A stretch of DNA of 64,000 bases, from the NCBI RefSeq assembly GCF_023370075.1, contig NZ_CP097149.1, positions 2,044,001 to 2,108,000 on the forward strand. Direction: 5' to 3'. The position numbers and the translations under genes were made by a program. The notes under the pieces are model-generated. The model did not search any database and was not told where the DNA came from. It saw only the letters and a list, made by a program, of their open reading frames with translations. Position 1 is the first letter of the stretch, and every line of letters starts with the position of its first letter. Shown piece after piece: positions 8,509 to 18,002 of the stretch. The stretch is from Deinococcus sp. QL22 (GTDB lineage Bacteria; Deinococcota; Deinococci; Deinococcales; Deinococcaceae).

Positions 8509-9143
8509 ATGAGCCTGCGTATTCTGGGCGGCACCGCCAAAGGCCGAGAACTACATGTGCCGGAAGGAGCGCGGCCCTCCAACGTCCGCATTCGCAAAAG
8601 CCTGTTCGACATGCTGGCGTCGCGCTTGCCTGCTGGCCCGCCTCCCGGCCTGCGCTTTCTGGATTTGCACGGCGGCAGCGGCGCGATTGGACTGGAAGCC
8701 GCCAGCCGGGGCTACTCGGTCACGCTGATAGAAATGAACCCGCGCGGCGTGCGTACACTGGACGAGAACGCCCGTGCGGCCCAACTGAAGGTGCGAATCC
8801 TGAAGGGCGACGCCGAAAGCCTCCTGCCCGCGCTGGGAAGCTTTGACGTGGTCTTCAGCGACCCACCCTATGCCCAGGACATTCCGCGCCTCGCTGCCTC
8901 GCTCCTGAAGGGCCAAATTGTGGCTCGCGGCGGCCTGCTGATCTGCCAGCACCCGGATCGCTGGGAGCGCGTGGCCCTGAATCTGCCCGAACACACCGAC
9001 TTTGAGCGGGAACTGCGCGAGTACGGCAGCAACTCGCTGACCATCTACGAGCGGCGGGAGTTGGAAGAAGTGGCAAACGACCAAGAAGCAGACGGGCAAG
9101 AAGAGAGCACCGAAGCTTCAAAACCCGCTAGCATCCAATCCAC

Positions 9144-9147
<4 letters not shown>
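8509..9147 (+). CDS. rsmD: 16S rRNA (guanine966-N2)-methyltransferase RsmD
   Basis: A 212-residue methyltransferase that uses S-adenosylmethionine to modify G966 of 16S rRNA in the 30S head. Signatures are the N-terminal [16 protein letters not shown] with [15 protein letters not shown], the cofactor loop [15 protein letters not shown] and the catalytic SDPPYAQD. The start at ATG 8509 matches the usual family N-terminus; the frame is open upstream but that extension is unlike the family. An acidic tail of ~25 residues follows the domain. The stop overlaps the next start as ATGA (9144-9147). The rsmD-coaD pair is a common bacterial arrangement. Confidence 0.95.
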
Positions 9148-9695
<548 letters not shown>

Positions 9696-9726
9696 GGGAG
9701 AAGCAGAACAGCTTCATAACAAACCA

Positions 9727-9773
9727 AAAAAAGGGCCAGAACACCGGGCATTCCCCAGTTTCTGGCCCCCTTC
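9727..9773. terminator. Bidirectional terminator between coaD and metK
   Basis: GGGCCAGAA pairs with TTCTGGCCC, flanked by AAAAAAA on the left and a CT-rich tract on the right. It serves the two convergent genes. Confidence 0.7.
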
Positions 9774-9783
9774 TTCTTCGGGC

Positions 9784-11082
9784 TTAGCCCAGCACGACTT
9801 CAGCCCCAGCCGCAGCTTTGAGCTTTCCAGCTTTGTCAGTAGCCTCCCACGGGAAACCGTCGCGGCCAAAGTGACCGTAGGCGGCGGTCTGCGCGTAGAT
9901 GGGGCGGCGCAAGTCCAGTTCGGCAATGATGGCCTGCGGGCGGGCGTCAAAGTGGGCAGCCACCAGCGCGGCCAGGGTTTCGTCAGATACTGTACCCGTG
10001 CCGTAGGTATCCACGCGCAGGCTGACCGGGTGGGCGCGGCCAATCGCGTAGGCCACCTCCACCAAAGCCCGCCGTGCCAGCCCCGCCGCCACGATGTTTT
10101 TGGCGATATAGCGGGCGTAATAGGCCGCACTCCGGTCTACTTTGGTGGGGTCTTTGCCGCTGAATGCGCCGCCGCCGTGTGGCACAGCCCCGCCGTAGGT
10201 ATCCACGATAATTTTGCGGCCCGTGAGTCCGGTATCGCCGTGCGGCCCGCCGATCACAAAACGTCCACTGGGATTGATGAAAAACTTGGTGTCGGCGCTC
10301 AGCAACCCGGCAGGAATCACGGCGCGAATGACCTGTTCGATCATATCGGCGCGAATCTGCTCCTGCGACACGTGTTCATCGTGCTGCGTGCTGATGACAA
10401 CCGTATCCACCAGCGTTTCGGTGGCGTCGTGCGGTTCGCCGTCGCGCACCACGGTTACCTGTGCTTTGGCGTCGGGACGCAGGTAGCCAAAGTGCAGGGC
10501 GGCGGTGTCGGCGTCGCTGAGGCTCTGGCCCTCTTGTAGTTCGGCCTGACGGGTCTGGGCCGCAATCGCCGCCTTCCGCAACTCGGCCAAACGGCGCGTC
10601 AGCTTGTGCGCCAAGGAAATCGGCAGCGGCATCAGCTCCGGCGTTTCGTCGGTGGCGTAGCCGAACATCAGACCCTGATCCCCGGCCCCAACCTTAGAAA
10701 AAGCGTTCTGGGGCAACTCGCGCTCGTCTGGCGTCATGGCCCGCCATTCCTCAGAGGTATCGACACCTTCCGCGATTTCGGGCGACTGTTCATGAATAGC
10801 CACCAGCACGGCGCTGTACTCGGCATCAAAACCGTAGTTGGCGCGGGTGTAGCCCACCTGCTTCACGGCTTCCCGCACCGTTTTTTGAATGTCGACGTGC
10901 GCGGTGGTGGCCCGCACCTCGCCCGCAACGACGGCCATGCCTGTGGTCACCAGCGTTTCCACAGCCACGCGACTTTCCGGCTCCATCCGCAGGAACTCAT
11001 CCAGAATCGAGTCTGAAATAAAGTCTGCCAACTTGTCCGGGTGTCCTTCCGATACCGACTCCGACGTGTAAAACTTCCGCAT
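9784..11082 (-). CDS. metK: S-adenosylmethionine synthase
   Basis: A 432-residue enzyme making S-adenosylmethionine from methionine and ATP. The start at ATG 11082 ([17 protein letters not shown]) is chosen over an upstream in-frame ATG because AGGAG lies just before it and the family begins here. Motifs are GHPDK near residue 14, [15 protein letters not shown] in the middle and the glycine-rich [19 protein letters not shown]. It is slightly longer than E. coli MetK, with an insert around residues 155-195. It is alone on its transcript and followed by a bidirectional hairpin. Confidence 0.97.
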   Translation of the reverse strand: MRKFYTSESVSEGHPDKLADFISDSILDEFLRMEPESRVAVETLVTTGMAVVAGEVRATTAHVDIQKTVREAVKQVGYTRANYGFDAEYSAVLVAIHEQSPEIAEGVDTSEEWRAMTPDERELPQNAFSKVGAGDQGLMFGYATDETPELMPLPISLAHKLTRRLAELRKAAIAAQTRQAELQEGQSLSDADTAALHFGYLRPDAKAQVTVVRDGEPHDATETLVDTVVISTQHDEHVSQEQIRADMIEQVIRAVIPAGLLSADTKFFINPSGRFVIGGPHGDTGLTGRKIIVDTYGGAVPHGGGAFSGKDPTKVDRSAAYYARYIAKNIVAAGLARRALVEVAYAIGRAHPVSLRVDTYGTGTVSDETLAALVAAHFDARPQAIIAELDLRRPIYAQTAAYGHFGRDGFPWEATDKAGKLKAAAGAEVVLG

Positions 11083-11280
11083 ACGTTCTCCTGACGGGGC
11101 GGGGGTGCGTCTCACAGAACTGAGGAAACTACCTGGAGAGGATGTCGCCTGCGGCCCCGCCCGGCCCGGCCTGCACGGTGGCAGCCCAGACGCCTTGCAG
11201 GGTAACGCAAGGTCAGGGGTCAGAACAGGGACGAATTTCGGGGGAACGGTGCGGGTCAGGAATGCGGGACGGTGGGAGGG

Positions 11281-11303
11281 CGTCTAAGGGCATAGGGTCT
11301 AAG
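11281..11303 (+). repeat. Dispersed intergenic repeat, GGCGTCTAAG type, copy 2
   Basis: CGTCTAAGGGCATAGGGTCT followed by AAG. It lies between metK and the gene at 11338 and matches the copies at 875, 46530, 48661 and 60402. Confidence 0.6.
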
Positions 11304-11337
11304 TGGGGCAATTGCTGAGGCTGACTCGATTCTCTTC

Positions 11338-11823
11338 CTACCTGGCTTCGGCCTGCGCTGCTACCGCCGCTCCAATCCCCTGCGGTAACTCCCGCGCGAC
11401 CCGTTCCAGTGTGCGCCCCGCCGCTGCCCGCACCATTTTCTCGAAGGCCGCGCCGCCCCAACCCTCGGCTTCTGGTGTGGCAAGGTGGGCCACAAAGTGA
11501 AAATGGAACCCGATCAGGCCCGCGCCGTCTGCCGAGGCTGTGCCGCTGACTTCTACCCAGGCCCGCTCGCCTGCAATGGGCTGGGGCGTCAGCGCTGCAC
11601 CGTCTGGCCGCACTTGCAGCAGACTGAAAAACGGCAAATCCACCTCTCCCAGCACGGGCACAGGCACGATCAATTCACCGCGTACCCCTTCGGCATTGCC
11701 CGCCAAGCCGCGCAGGAAGCGCACCCGCGAGAGGGCCAACGCCGGATCGCGCACAAAAGCCAAAGCCGCCGCCTGCCCGTGCGGGTGGCTGAGGCTGAAG
11801 CTTTGCTGGGCTTCCAGAATCAT
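11338..11823 (-). CDS. Conserved Deinococcus-type protein, possibly DUF3809
   Basis: A 161-residue soluble protein without recognised catalytic motifs. It is rich in beta-strand-like segments (GELIVPVPVLGEVDLPFFSLLQV, GLIGFHFHFVAHL) and ends in an amphipathic Ala/Arg-rich helix. The overall pattern resembles a polyketide-cyclase-like lipid-binding shape and a family I associate with Deinococcus (DUF3809), but this is from memory. It is 31 bases downstream of the small gene at 11855-12094 on the same strand, so the two are likely co-transcribed. Function unknown. Confidence 0.7.
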   Translation of the reverse strand: MILEAQQSFSLSHPHGQAAALAFVRDPALALSRVRFLRGLAGNAEGVRGELIVPVPVLGEVDLPFFSLLQVRPDGAALTPQPIAGERAWVEVSGTASADGAGLIGFHFHFVAHLATPEAEGWGGAAFEKMVRAAAGRTLERVARELPQGIGAAVAAQAEAR

Positions 11824-11854
11824 GCTGGGGCCTTGTCAAGAGCGGTAGGCAGGC

Positions 11855-12094
11855 TCAATCCACCCACTCGATCACCACGCGGCCCGCTTGCATGGCGTCT
11901 TGCAGCTCGGTGTCGTTGGCACTGCGCAGGCGCGGCAGATGGGCAAAACGCGGCGTGGCCGAAGCGAAACCGAGGCGTACCACGATCTCGTCGCTCACGT
12001 CATCCTTGCCCATGCGCCACACCAGTTGCCCACCCAGCGACTCCAGATGCCGGGTGAGGTCTGCGGGAATGGGCGGGTCAGGCGCGTCCGTCAT
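11855..12094 (-). CDS. Small conserved protein, possibly DUF3248
   Basis: A 79-residue protein started at ATG 12094. Text: LTRHLESLGGQLVWRMGKDD, EIVVRLGFASATPRFAHLPR and ending VVIEWVD. It looks like a small alpha/beta protein restricted to Deinococcus/Thermus (possibly DUF3248). The start is supported by CATTGTAAAG-like promoter sequence just upstream and by the divergent gene at 12195. The frame is open further upstream, but that part overlaps the divergent gene. Function unknown. Confidence 0.65.
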   Translation of the reverse strand: MTDAPDPPIPADLTRHLESLGGQLVWRMGKDDVSDEIVVRLGFASATPRFAHLPRLRSANDTELQDAMQAGRVVIEWVD

Positions 12095-12194
12095 AGGCCC
12101 ATTGTAAAGCGCCCGGCCCAATATGAACCGCACAAACCTCTCCCTAACGCGCGCCCCATTGCAGCCGGAGTGCGGGTGGGCTAAAACAAACAGC

Positions 12195-12479
12195 ATGACT
12201 CCCCCCGAATTGCGCTGGCGCACCCTGGAAACTCGCGTGGGTCTGGACTCCTTGCCCGACTTCCACCGGGCGTTTCTGGCCTGGCGCGGTGTGGAGGGAG
12301 TGGCCGAGATGCCCCTGCGGCGGGTGGGCCAACGGGTGGAAGCCGAACTGAACCGCATGGTGCTGCAAGACCTGACCCGCAAGGACGACGACGACTGGGC
12401 GCTGGTTCCCGGCGCACTGGAGGGATTTGAAGCCGCCGCGCCGTTCCTGCCCGATGCCCCAGACAGCCTGCCCGTCTAA
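12195..12479 (+). CDS. Small conserved hypothetical protein
   Basis: A 94-residue acidic, probably helical protein (MTPPELRWRTLETRVGLD, then FLAWRGVEGVAEMPLRRVGQ). The start at ATG 12195 is preferred over an upstream in-frame start because the divergent promoter region lies between. No Shine-Dalgarno sequence is visible. No family can be named with confidence. It is divergent from the gene at 11855-12094 and 65 bases upstream of a lipoprotein gene. Confidence 0.6.
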   Translation: MTPPELRWRTLETRVGLDSLPDFHRAFLAWRGVEGVAEMPLRRVGQRVEAELNRMVLQDLTRKDDDDWALVPGALEGFEAAAPFLPDAPDSLPV

Positions 12480-12544
12480 GTACTTTGGCTGGCTTTCCTC
12501 ATATCTTCCCCACGCAAAGCTCATTCTCAGATAAACTCTTGGGC

Positions 12545-13066
12545 GTGAAAAAGTTCCTATTCGCTCTGGCCCTGCCCGCCTTGCTCGCATCCTGCGCTCC
12601 CAGCATGATGGGCAGTCAGGCCTATAACCCTGTCGCACTGGAAACCCCCTTTTCGACGGTGCGGGTTGCGCCCGGCCAAACTGTGTTCGTGCAAATCAAG
12701 TACCCCCGCGCCATGCTCGGGGTCAACGACAACCTCTTTGATGCCGTTACCATCAGCTTCGATCAGCGGACTGTCGGCGGGGATGTTTCTTCTCCTGAAG
12801 CCCGCGCGGACTGGCTGAAAATGACCGCCTCCGACTTGCCCAAGGGCGTGAATGTGGAGTTGACTCAGGCGTACCTGCTCAAAGATATTCGCCGGACTAA
12901 GGACAACTCGGTTAGCGTTGAAGTCAGCTACGCCGAGGTCGTGCGCGTGGTTCTGAAAGTTACGGCGGAACCGGGCGCAGAGTTAGGCCGCAACGTGGCG
13001 GAACTGAATTTTACGGGCAACGGCGTGGACGACAGCCAATTGCTTTCGCTTTCGGTTGAGAAGTAA
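12545..13066 (+). CDS. Putative lipoprotein, unknown function
   Basis: A 173-residue protein started at GTG 12545 (VKKFLFALALPALLASCAPS), which gives an ideal lipoprotein signal with lipobox LASC and lipidated Cys17 or so. The mature part has beta-rich text (FSTVRVAPGQTVFVQIKYP, NSVSVEVSYAEVVRVVLKVTA) reminiscent of a single immunoglobulin-like domain. No enzyme motif is present. A 21-bp perfect inverted repeat follows the stop. Confidence 0.7.
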   Translation: MKKFLFALALPALLASCAPSMMGSQAYNPVALETPFSTVRVAPGQTVFVQIKYPRAMLGVNDNLFDAVTISFDQRTVGGDVSSPEARADWLKMTASDLPKGVNVELTQAYLLKDIRRTKDNSVSVEVSYAEVVRVVLKVTAEPGAELGRNVAELNFTGNGVDDSQLLSLSVEK

Positions 13067-13096
13067 GGCTTGGTCACTCAAGAGGTGTAACCGAGT

Positions 13097-13148
13097 AGAC
13101 CACAACACAGAGACAGTCATTTTGCGCTGTCTCTGTGTTGTGGTCTAG
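13097..13148. terminator. Long perfect inverted repeat between convergent genes
   Basis: A 21-bp arm (13097-13117, beginning TAGACCACAACACAGAGA) is perfectly repeated in reverse at 13128-13148 with a 10-base loop. It separates the lipoprotein gene from the convergent peroxiredoxin remnant and probably terminates both. Confidence 0.7.
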
Positions 13149-13176
13149 TCCTGTGTGGCCTGCTCCTGCACAGTGT

Positions 13177-13643
13177 CTATGCTCCTCTTTGCTTCACTTC
13201 CTCCAGCACCAGCGCCGCGTCAGTCGCCGGATCAACGCCTTGCCAGTGCTGGGCAATCCGGCCTTGCGGGTCAATCAGAAACGTTTCGCGCCGGGCGACC
13301 TGCACTTCCTCACCGGGCACGAGGTCGTCTAGTACGCCAAATCGGCGGCTCACCGCATGGTCGCTGTCTGAAATCAGGGGAAATCCACCTTGCAGATATC
13401 CCGGAAGATGAGTTGCTGCTTGCGGGTATCGCTGCTGATACCCAACACAGACACGCCGTGCGCTGCAAATTCGCCGCTGAGTGCCTGATACCGCCGCGCC
13501 TGCATCTGGCAGTGGGTTGTGTTGGCGCGGGGAAAAAAGAAGATCACGCGCCAGCCGCTGCTGTTCTGGGCAAACTGGTAGGGCCGGTCTTGATCGGTTT
13601 GGGCGGTGAAGTCGGGTACGAGGTCGCCAGTGGTCAGAGACAT
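13177..13643 (-). pseudogene. Peroxiredoxin (Bcp/AhpC-like), frameshifted
   Basis: The N-terminal part runs from ATG 13643 (MSLTTGDLVPDFTAQ) through the peroxidatic-cysteine region FFFPRANTTHCQMQARRYQA to CKVDFP and then a stop at 13374. The continuation, PLISDSDHAVSRRFGVLDD to LVLEEVKQRGA, lies in another frame and ends at 13177. Restoring one C to the C run at 13377-13380 (minus strand) joins both into a normal ~154-residue peroxiredoxin. The peroxidatic cysteine follows TTH as expected, but no second cysteine five residues later is present, so a 1-Cys type would be expected. It is either a recent pseudogene or a base-calling error in a homopolymer. Confidence 0.8.
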
Positions 13644-13862
13644 ACCTCCAGTGTAAGAACTCGGCTTTACCGTGGGATGACAAGTGTGTAGGAGAGAACA
13701 GAGGCCCACCTACGGCAGGTCACCGACCTTCCCCGATCAGGGGTTAAGGTGTGCGATTTTGGTGTCTGGTACGAATAAAATGGCTGAAACATCCTGCCGA
13801 TGCCCGCACGGGTGTAACGTTGTCTTCGCAATCAGGGCCGGCGTCTCTGCTACGTTGTTAGG

Positions 13863-14099
13863 GTGATCAAAGACGACATGGCTATTCATGCCGGAGTTCC
13901 AGAAAAGGCCATCAAGGCTGCCCTCAAACAGTTTGACCTAGAGGCCGACCTGTCCGGCGTCACGTGGGATCTGGCCCGCAGCCGACCAGGACGCCCTACC
14001 AAGGTGTATTTCGAGGCAGAAGAGATGTCCCAGATTCAGGACGCCAAGAAAAAGCTAGAGCAGCTGCTCAACGACAGCGGGTTCGACCTGTACCCCTGA
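13863..14099 (+). CDS. Small conserved hypothetical protein
   Basis: A 78-residue protein (MAIHAGVPEKAIKAALKQFD, then ARSRPGRPTKVYFEAEEMSQ). The early helix pair could be a small helix-turn-helix, and residues 35-50 carry a basic PGRPTK segment; this is suggestive only. The start is GTG 13863 or ATG 13878. TACGTT at 13851-13856 lies six bases before the GTG and would give a leaderless mRNA, favouring the GTG. No family recognised. Confidence 0.6.
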   Translation: MIKDDMAIHAGVPEKAIKAALKQFDLEADLSGVTWDLARSRPGRPTKVYFEAEEMSQIQDAKKKLEQLLNDSGFDLYP

Positions 14100-14126
14100 A
14101 CGCCCTTTCACACAGTTATTGCCTGC

Positions 14127-14163
14127 CAGAGAGCAACGTCGTAAATCTTGACGTTGCTCTCTG
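14127..14163. terminator. Perfect 14-bp hairpin between convergent genes
   Basis: CAGAGAGCAACGTC at 14127-14140 pairs with GACGTTGCTCTCTG at 14150-14163 over a nine-base loop. It lies between the small gene at 13863 and the PhnA-like gene. Confidence 0.65.
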
Positions 14164-14187
14164 CATGATTACGGGTCGGAGCAGAGG

Positions 14188-14388
14188 CTAGACCTTTTTC
14201 AAAAATGCGGCCTTCAGCACCAGCGTGCCGCGCCCATCTTTCACTTCTATGCTGTCTTCACTGTCAGTGACACGAATGCCTTTAAAGGTCTTGCCGCGTT
14301 TGAGGTCGGTGCCACCTTTCAGGTCTTTGATGACCATGACGCTGTCGCCGTCTTGCAGGGTGATGCCGTTGCTGTCTTTGAGGGTCAT
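14188..14388 (-). CDS. PhnA/YjdM-like protein lacking the zinc ribbon
   Basis: A 66-residue protein (MTLKDSNGITLQDGDSVMVI, KDLKGG, later TFKGIRVTDSEDSIEVKD, ending LKAAFLKKV). This is the C-terminal SH3-like domain of PhnA/YjdM proteins; the N-terminal zinc-ribbon of the full-length family is absent. The start at ATG 14388 has AGGAGC eight bases upstream. PhnA is a misnomer from a phosphonate locus and the biochemical role is not known. It is monocistronic. Confidence 0.8.
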   Translation of the reverse strand: MTLKDSNGITLQDGDSVMVIKDLKGGTDLKRGKTFKGIRVTDSEDSIEVKDGRGTLVLKAAFLKKV

Positions 14389-14527
14389 GGAAGCTCCTGG
14401 GGATGATCGTGTTTGAAACACACGGTGCGGGCCGCAGCATACGGGTCTGTGGTGTCCGAATGAACAAGCAGGAGCAGAGGAGTGTCCCGGTCAGGCCAGT
14501 TCGCTCCTCTGCCAGATGAGTTGTCCC

Positions 14528-17221
14528 TTACCGTTCGGCCAGCCACACGCCCAGATCGTCAGCCGACAGGGGCGGGGTGATGGCGTAGCCCTGTGCCGCG
14601 TCGCAGCCGAGTTCGCGCAGCACGCTCAGTTGTTCCTGCGTTTCTACACCTACTGCCGTCACGTGCAGGTTCAGTCGGTGCGCCAGATCAATGGTGGCCT
14701 GCACCAGTGTCAGGCTGCGTTCGTCGTTGGGCAGGCGGGCGGTGAGGGTCGGGTGCAGTTTCAGGCCGCTGAGGGGAAAACGGGTCAGAGCGGTGAGGCT
14801 GCTGGCTCCGTCGCCAAAGTCGTCTACGATCAGGCGTGCGCCGTGCGTCCGAAGTTGCTCCAGCAGGCCCAGGGTGTCCTGACTGTGATCGAGCAGGCTG
14901 CCCGCCGACACTTCTATGTCGGGTGCGCCTTGTTGGGCCAGTAAGGGCATCAGGTGCTCCAGGCCCGCGCTGCGCCGGAGTTCTTCAAGGCTCAGGTTCA
15001 CACTGACGCGCCAGTCTATGTGCTTGGGCACACTGGCCCGGATAGCAGCGCGTCCCCGCAGGGCTTCCTGAACCACCCAGTCGCCCACCTGCATGATCAG
15101 GTCGCTGCGGCTTGCCAGCGGCAAAAAGCGGCTGGGGGCCAGTGTGCCCAGGGTGGGGTGCTGCCAGCGCAGGAGGGCTTCGGCGCTGAACGGCTGTCCG
15201 TCTTCCAGGCGCACAGCGGGCTGATACAGCAGCGTAAACTGCTCGCCCGCAATCGCGCCGCGCAGGGCGTCTTCCAGTTCGTAGGCCTCGGCCACGCTGG
15301 CCCGCAAGCCCGGATGAAAGGCGCTGGTCTGGGCGCGGCCCTGCCGTTTGGCGTGCTGCATGGCAATTTCGGCATCGGCCAGGGCGGCGTCAGCGGTCAT
15401 GTCGGCGGGCAGGTGCGCTACACCCAGCGCAAAAGTCAGCGAGACGTCGCGGCGGCCCGACCTGAGCGGCAGTTGCAACGTCGCCTGAATCGCCTGCACC
15501 GCTCCCTCGGCACTGAGGTCGGGCAGGTGGGCGGCAAAAGTATCGTCGGCCAGGCGGGCGGCCAGTCCGCCGTGCAACCCCGCAAGGTCGTTCAGGCGGG
15601 CGGCCAACTGAATCAGCAGATGATCGCAGGCGGTGCGGCCCAGCGCGGCGTTCAGTGCGCCGAATCCGTCGGCATCGAGGCACACCACAGCGCCCGTTTT
15701 GGGAGTAGCTGCCGCCGCGAGGTGTTCGCGTAAGCCGGGACGGTTGGGCAGTCCGGTCAGGGCGTCGTGGCGGGCGTCGTGCTTCATTTTGGCCTGGGCG
15801 CGGCGCAGGGCGGTCAGGTCGCGCAGCACCAGCAGTGTGCCGGGTTTGCTGCCTTCTTCGACCCGCGTGGCCCGCACTTCCATATGGCGGGCCACCCCGT
15901 CTGGGCGCACCACCAGCAGTTCGCGGATCAGGGGTAGGTTCAGTGTTCGCAGGTCGGGAATAGAAATGGGATCGCCTTCCGGCGTGTGCAGACGCACTCC
16001 CAGTTCTCCCAGTACCCGCGACAGGCTCAGGTTCAGCAGCTTGGCGGCGTCCAGGCCCACCAGTTGGGCGGCCTGCTCGCTGACCAGTTGGGCGCGGCCC
16101 GCATGATCGAGCAAAATGGTGGCCGCGTCGCTGAGCGCCAAGACCTGCGCCACCACGCCAGAGGACGCCTGCAGGCCCGCTCCACGCCCGCTGAGGCCCG
16201 CCGCCACCAACAACCCCGGTGCCGTGCTGCGCCGCAGAGCAAGGGGTAAAGTCCCGCCCGACACGAGGGGAACGTCGCCGTTGGCCGCGCCGCCACTGGC
16301 TGCCACGCGCACCAGATCGCGCACCAGTTCCGAGGGCAAGTCGGCAAAACAGGGCCAAGTCCACAGCGGGGTTCCTAGGATGGCGGGCGCGGTGGCCGGA
16401 GCCAGATCAGACAGGCCCGTGCTGGCCGCCAAGACCGTTCCTGTGTCGGTGAGGAGGGCTAACGGCGTTTCCAGGCCGTCCAGCAATGCCGTCATCCGGG
16501 CCGCTTCCTGGCGCTCGCCGCTCACGTCCTGCACTGTCCACAGCACGCCTGCCGATGCGCCGCCAAAATAGGGCCGGGCCTCGCCGCGCAGCCACACGCC
16601 TGTGGCCGTACTCGCTGTAGAACCTGAGGCTGTAGGAACGCCACCTGTGCTGCCTGCTGCGGCGCCGCTCCGGTCAGGCACGACTGCGTATTCGTCGGCC
16701 AAATGGCTGGCCCGCCCCGACGCGGCAAGGGTGAGGCTCTGCACCAGGTCTTCTCGGCCCGGAAACACCGTCTGGAGCGGTTGCCCCACCACGTCTGGCC
16801 CATGAAAGCCGAACAGTTCCAGAAAGGTACGGCTGACCTGACGGAACACCAGATCGGCATTCAGCCACGCGGTGGGCGCGGGGAGCTGCGTGATCAGCAT
16901 GTCGGCCTCGCGGTTGGCTCCCTCGGCACTGGCCGCCGACAGCAGCAGCGTCAAGACTTCTACTGCCCCTTCTGGTACTGCCGTTTCTTCGCTCCACAGC
17001 AGGCCCAACAGCGCCCCGTCCCGCGTCAGCCAGGACAACTGGCCTCGGTCTAACCAGGCGTCGGGTGGAATCAGTTCGCCACTGGGTGTCTCGAAGGGCG
17101 CGGCGTCGGCACGCACGCTCAGCACCTGCTTGCCCACAGAGGCAAGCAAAGTCGCTTCCGGCGCATGCACACGCAGCAGGTCACGCAGGGCGGTATAGAG
17201 GGCAGAAGTCGAAAGAGTCAC
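14528..17221 (-). CDS. PAS-GGDEF-EAL protein with degenerate catalytic sites
   Basis: An 897-residue cytoplasmic protein started at GTG 17221 (AGAGGT upstream). The N-terminal ~460 residues contain at least one PAS domain (PTAWLNADLVFRQVSRTFLE) and probably more. A GGDEF-like domain starts at HDALTGLPNRPGLREHL, but the signature loop reads RLADDTF, so diguanylate cyclase activity is not expected. The EAL-like domain has EALLRW, SVNLS, DDFGDGASSL and LKLH. The second Glu of the ExTE motif is Ala (EVSAGS), and the Glu of AEGVET is Val (AVGVET). Two catalytic positions are therefore lost and it probably acts as a sensor or c-di-GMP-binding protein rather than an enzyme. Confidence 0.85.
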   Translation of the reverse strand: MTLSTSALYTALRDLLRVHAPEATLLASVGKQVLSVRADAAPFETPSGELIPPDAWLDRGQLSWLTRDGALLGLLWSEETAVPEGAVEVLTLLLSAASAEGANREADMLITQLPAPTAWLNADLVFRQVSRTFLELFGFHGPDVVGQPLQTVFPGREDLVQSLTLAASGRASHLADEYAVVPDRSGAAAGSTGGVPTASGSTASTATGVWLRGEARPYFGGASAGVLWTVQDVSGERQEAARMTALLDGLETPLALLTDTGTVLAASTGLSDLAPATAPAILGTPLWTWPCFADLPSELVRDLVRVAASGGAANGDVPLVSGGTLPLALRRSTAPGLLVAAGLSGRGAGLQASSGVVAQVLALSDAATILLDHAGRAQLVSEQAAQLVGLDAAKLLNLSLSRVLGELGVRLHTPEGDPISIPDLRTLNLPLIRELLVVRPDGVARHMEVRATRVEEGSKPGTLLVLRDLTALRRAQAKMKHDARHDALTGLPNRPGLREHLAAAATPKTGAVVCLDADGFGALNAALGRTACDHLLIQLAARLNDLAGLHGGLAARLADDTFAAHLPDLSAEGAVQAIQATLQLPLRSGRRDVSLTFALGVAHLPADMTADAALADAEIAMQHAKRQGRAQTSAFHPGLRASVAEAYELEDALRGAIAGEQFTLLYQPAVRLEDGQPFSAEALLRWQHPTLGTLAPSRFLPLASRSDLIMQVGDWVVQEALRGRAAIRASVPKHIDWRVSVNLSLEELRRSAGLEHLMPLLAQQGAPDIEVSAGSLLDHSQDTLGLLEQLRTHGARLIVDDFGDGASSLTALTRFPLSGLKLHPTLTARLPNDERSLTLVQATIDLAHRLNLHVTAVGVETQEQLSVLRELGCDAAQGYAITPPLSADDLGVWLAER

Positions 17222-17756
17222 GTTGGGCAATACCTCTGGAAAAGGGTGAGAATAAGGGGCGCAGCCTAGGGCAGACTGAGAACCGCTGTGGTGGCAGAAC
17301 AGGCTGGAAGAAGCGGGCAGATTGGCGCAGTGACTCGGACACAGCCGGGGCAACAGCATCAACTTGTACCAAGAGTATCCAGCCAAAAGAAACCGATCAG
17401 GAAACCCGCTTCTGTAGGTGCATCTTTGCACGCCAGTTCTTACCGCATTCGTGCAAATGGCTCTGCGGTCTGCTACCCACCTTGGGGGGGATCAGGGAGC
17501 TATACAGGCTCAATTCAGGCCAATGCGCTCTCTGTCCTCACTGCATCTCCTCACCCCATGTTAGCTTTTTCTTGCTTAAAAATTGCGTTTTGACGGCTCT
17601 GTTTGGACAACTGTGTTTGGGTTGGACAACCATGTTTGGTGGCTGCGTCTGATTTTGTGGCGTGAGCGCTGGGGTTGAGGTCTCGCTTAGGGTTCAGGGG
17701 TACCGAGCAGGCCTGAAAGCGCCGCTGGGCCGCCAAGTGGCTACACTCTGGGCATC
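17222..17756. other. 535-bp region without a supported gene
   Basis: No convincing coding sequence on either strand. It holds an inverted repeat (TTTGCAC at 17425-17431 with GTGCAAA at 17451-17457) upstream of the GGDEF-EAL gene, and two tandem 19-base repeats at 17603-17640. The left part is probably 5' leader and promoter of the minus-strand gene. The right part is the promoter region of the 17757 gene, with TACACT at 17742-17747. Confidence 0.5.
17603..17640 (+). repeat. Two tandem 19-base direct repeats
   Basis: TTGGACAACTGTGTTTGGG is followed directly by TTGGACAACCATGTTTGGT (16 of 19 identical). It lies about 120 bases upstream of the small gene at 17757 and could be an operator pair. 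Confidence 0.5.
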
Positions 17757-18002
17757 ATGTCAGGTCAATCTGCGGAAGGCCGGGAGCTTGTGGGCCGAGA
17801 ATTTCTGGTGCGGCGCAATGCGCTGTGGGCAATCTTGCGGGCGCTAGAGCCAGGAGTGGCGTTTGAGGAGGCACTCGCCGAACTGTCGGCCCTAATCGGC
17901 TGGAACCGTGCCCGCATTCTGGCTGGGCTGGGCCTATCAGAACAGGATTTGTCAGAACAAGATGTGCCTGACGCTAGAACTGATGCTGGCCCCCAACTAT
18001 GA
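17757..18002 (+). CDS. Small hypothetical protein coupled to the DUF421 gene
   Basis: An 81-residue protein (GRELVGREFLVRRNALWAIL, then FEEALAELSALIGWNRARIL), predicted mostly helical and charged, with no family I recognise. Its stop overlaps the start of the DUF421 gene as ATGA at 17999-18002, so translation of the two is likely coupled. A TACACT -10 candidate lies nine bases upstream of the ATG. The context suggests a partner for the membrane protein. Confidence 0.65.
   Translation: MSGQSAEGRELVGREFLVRRNALWAILRALEPGVAFEEALAELSALIGWNRARILAGLGLSEQDLSEQDVPDARTDAGPQL

Noticed and set aside
17400..17470. c-di-GMP (GEMM) riboswitch upstream of the GGDEF-EAL gene
   Set aside because: GTGCAAAGATGCACC-like text is suggestive, but the conserved tetraloop-receptor core cannot be aligned.
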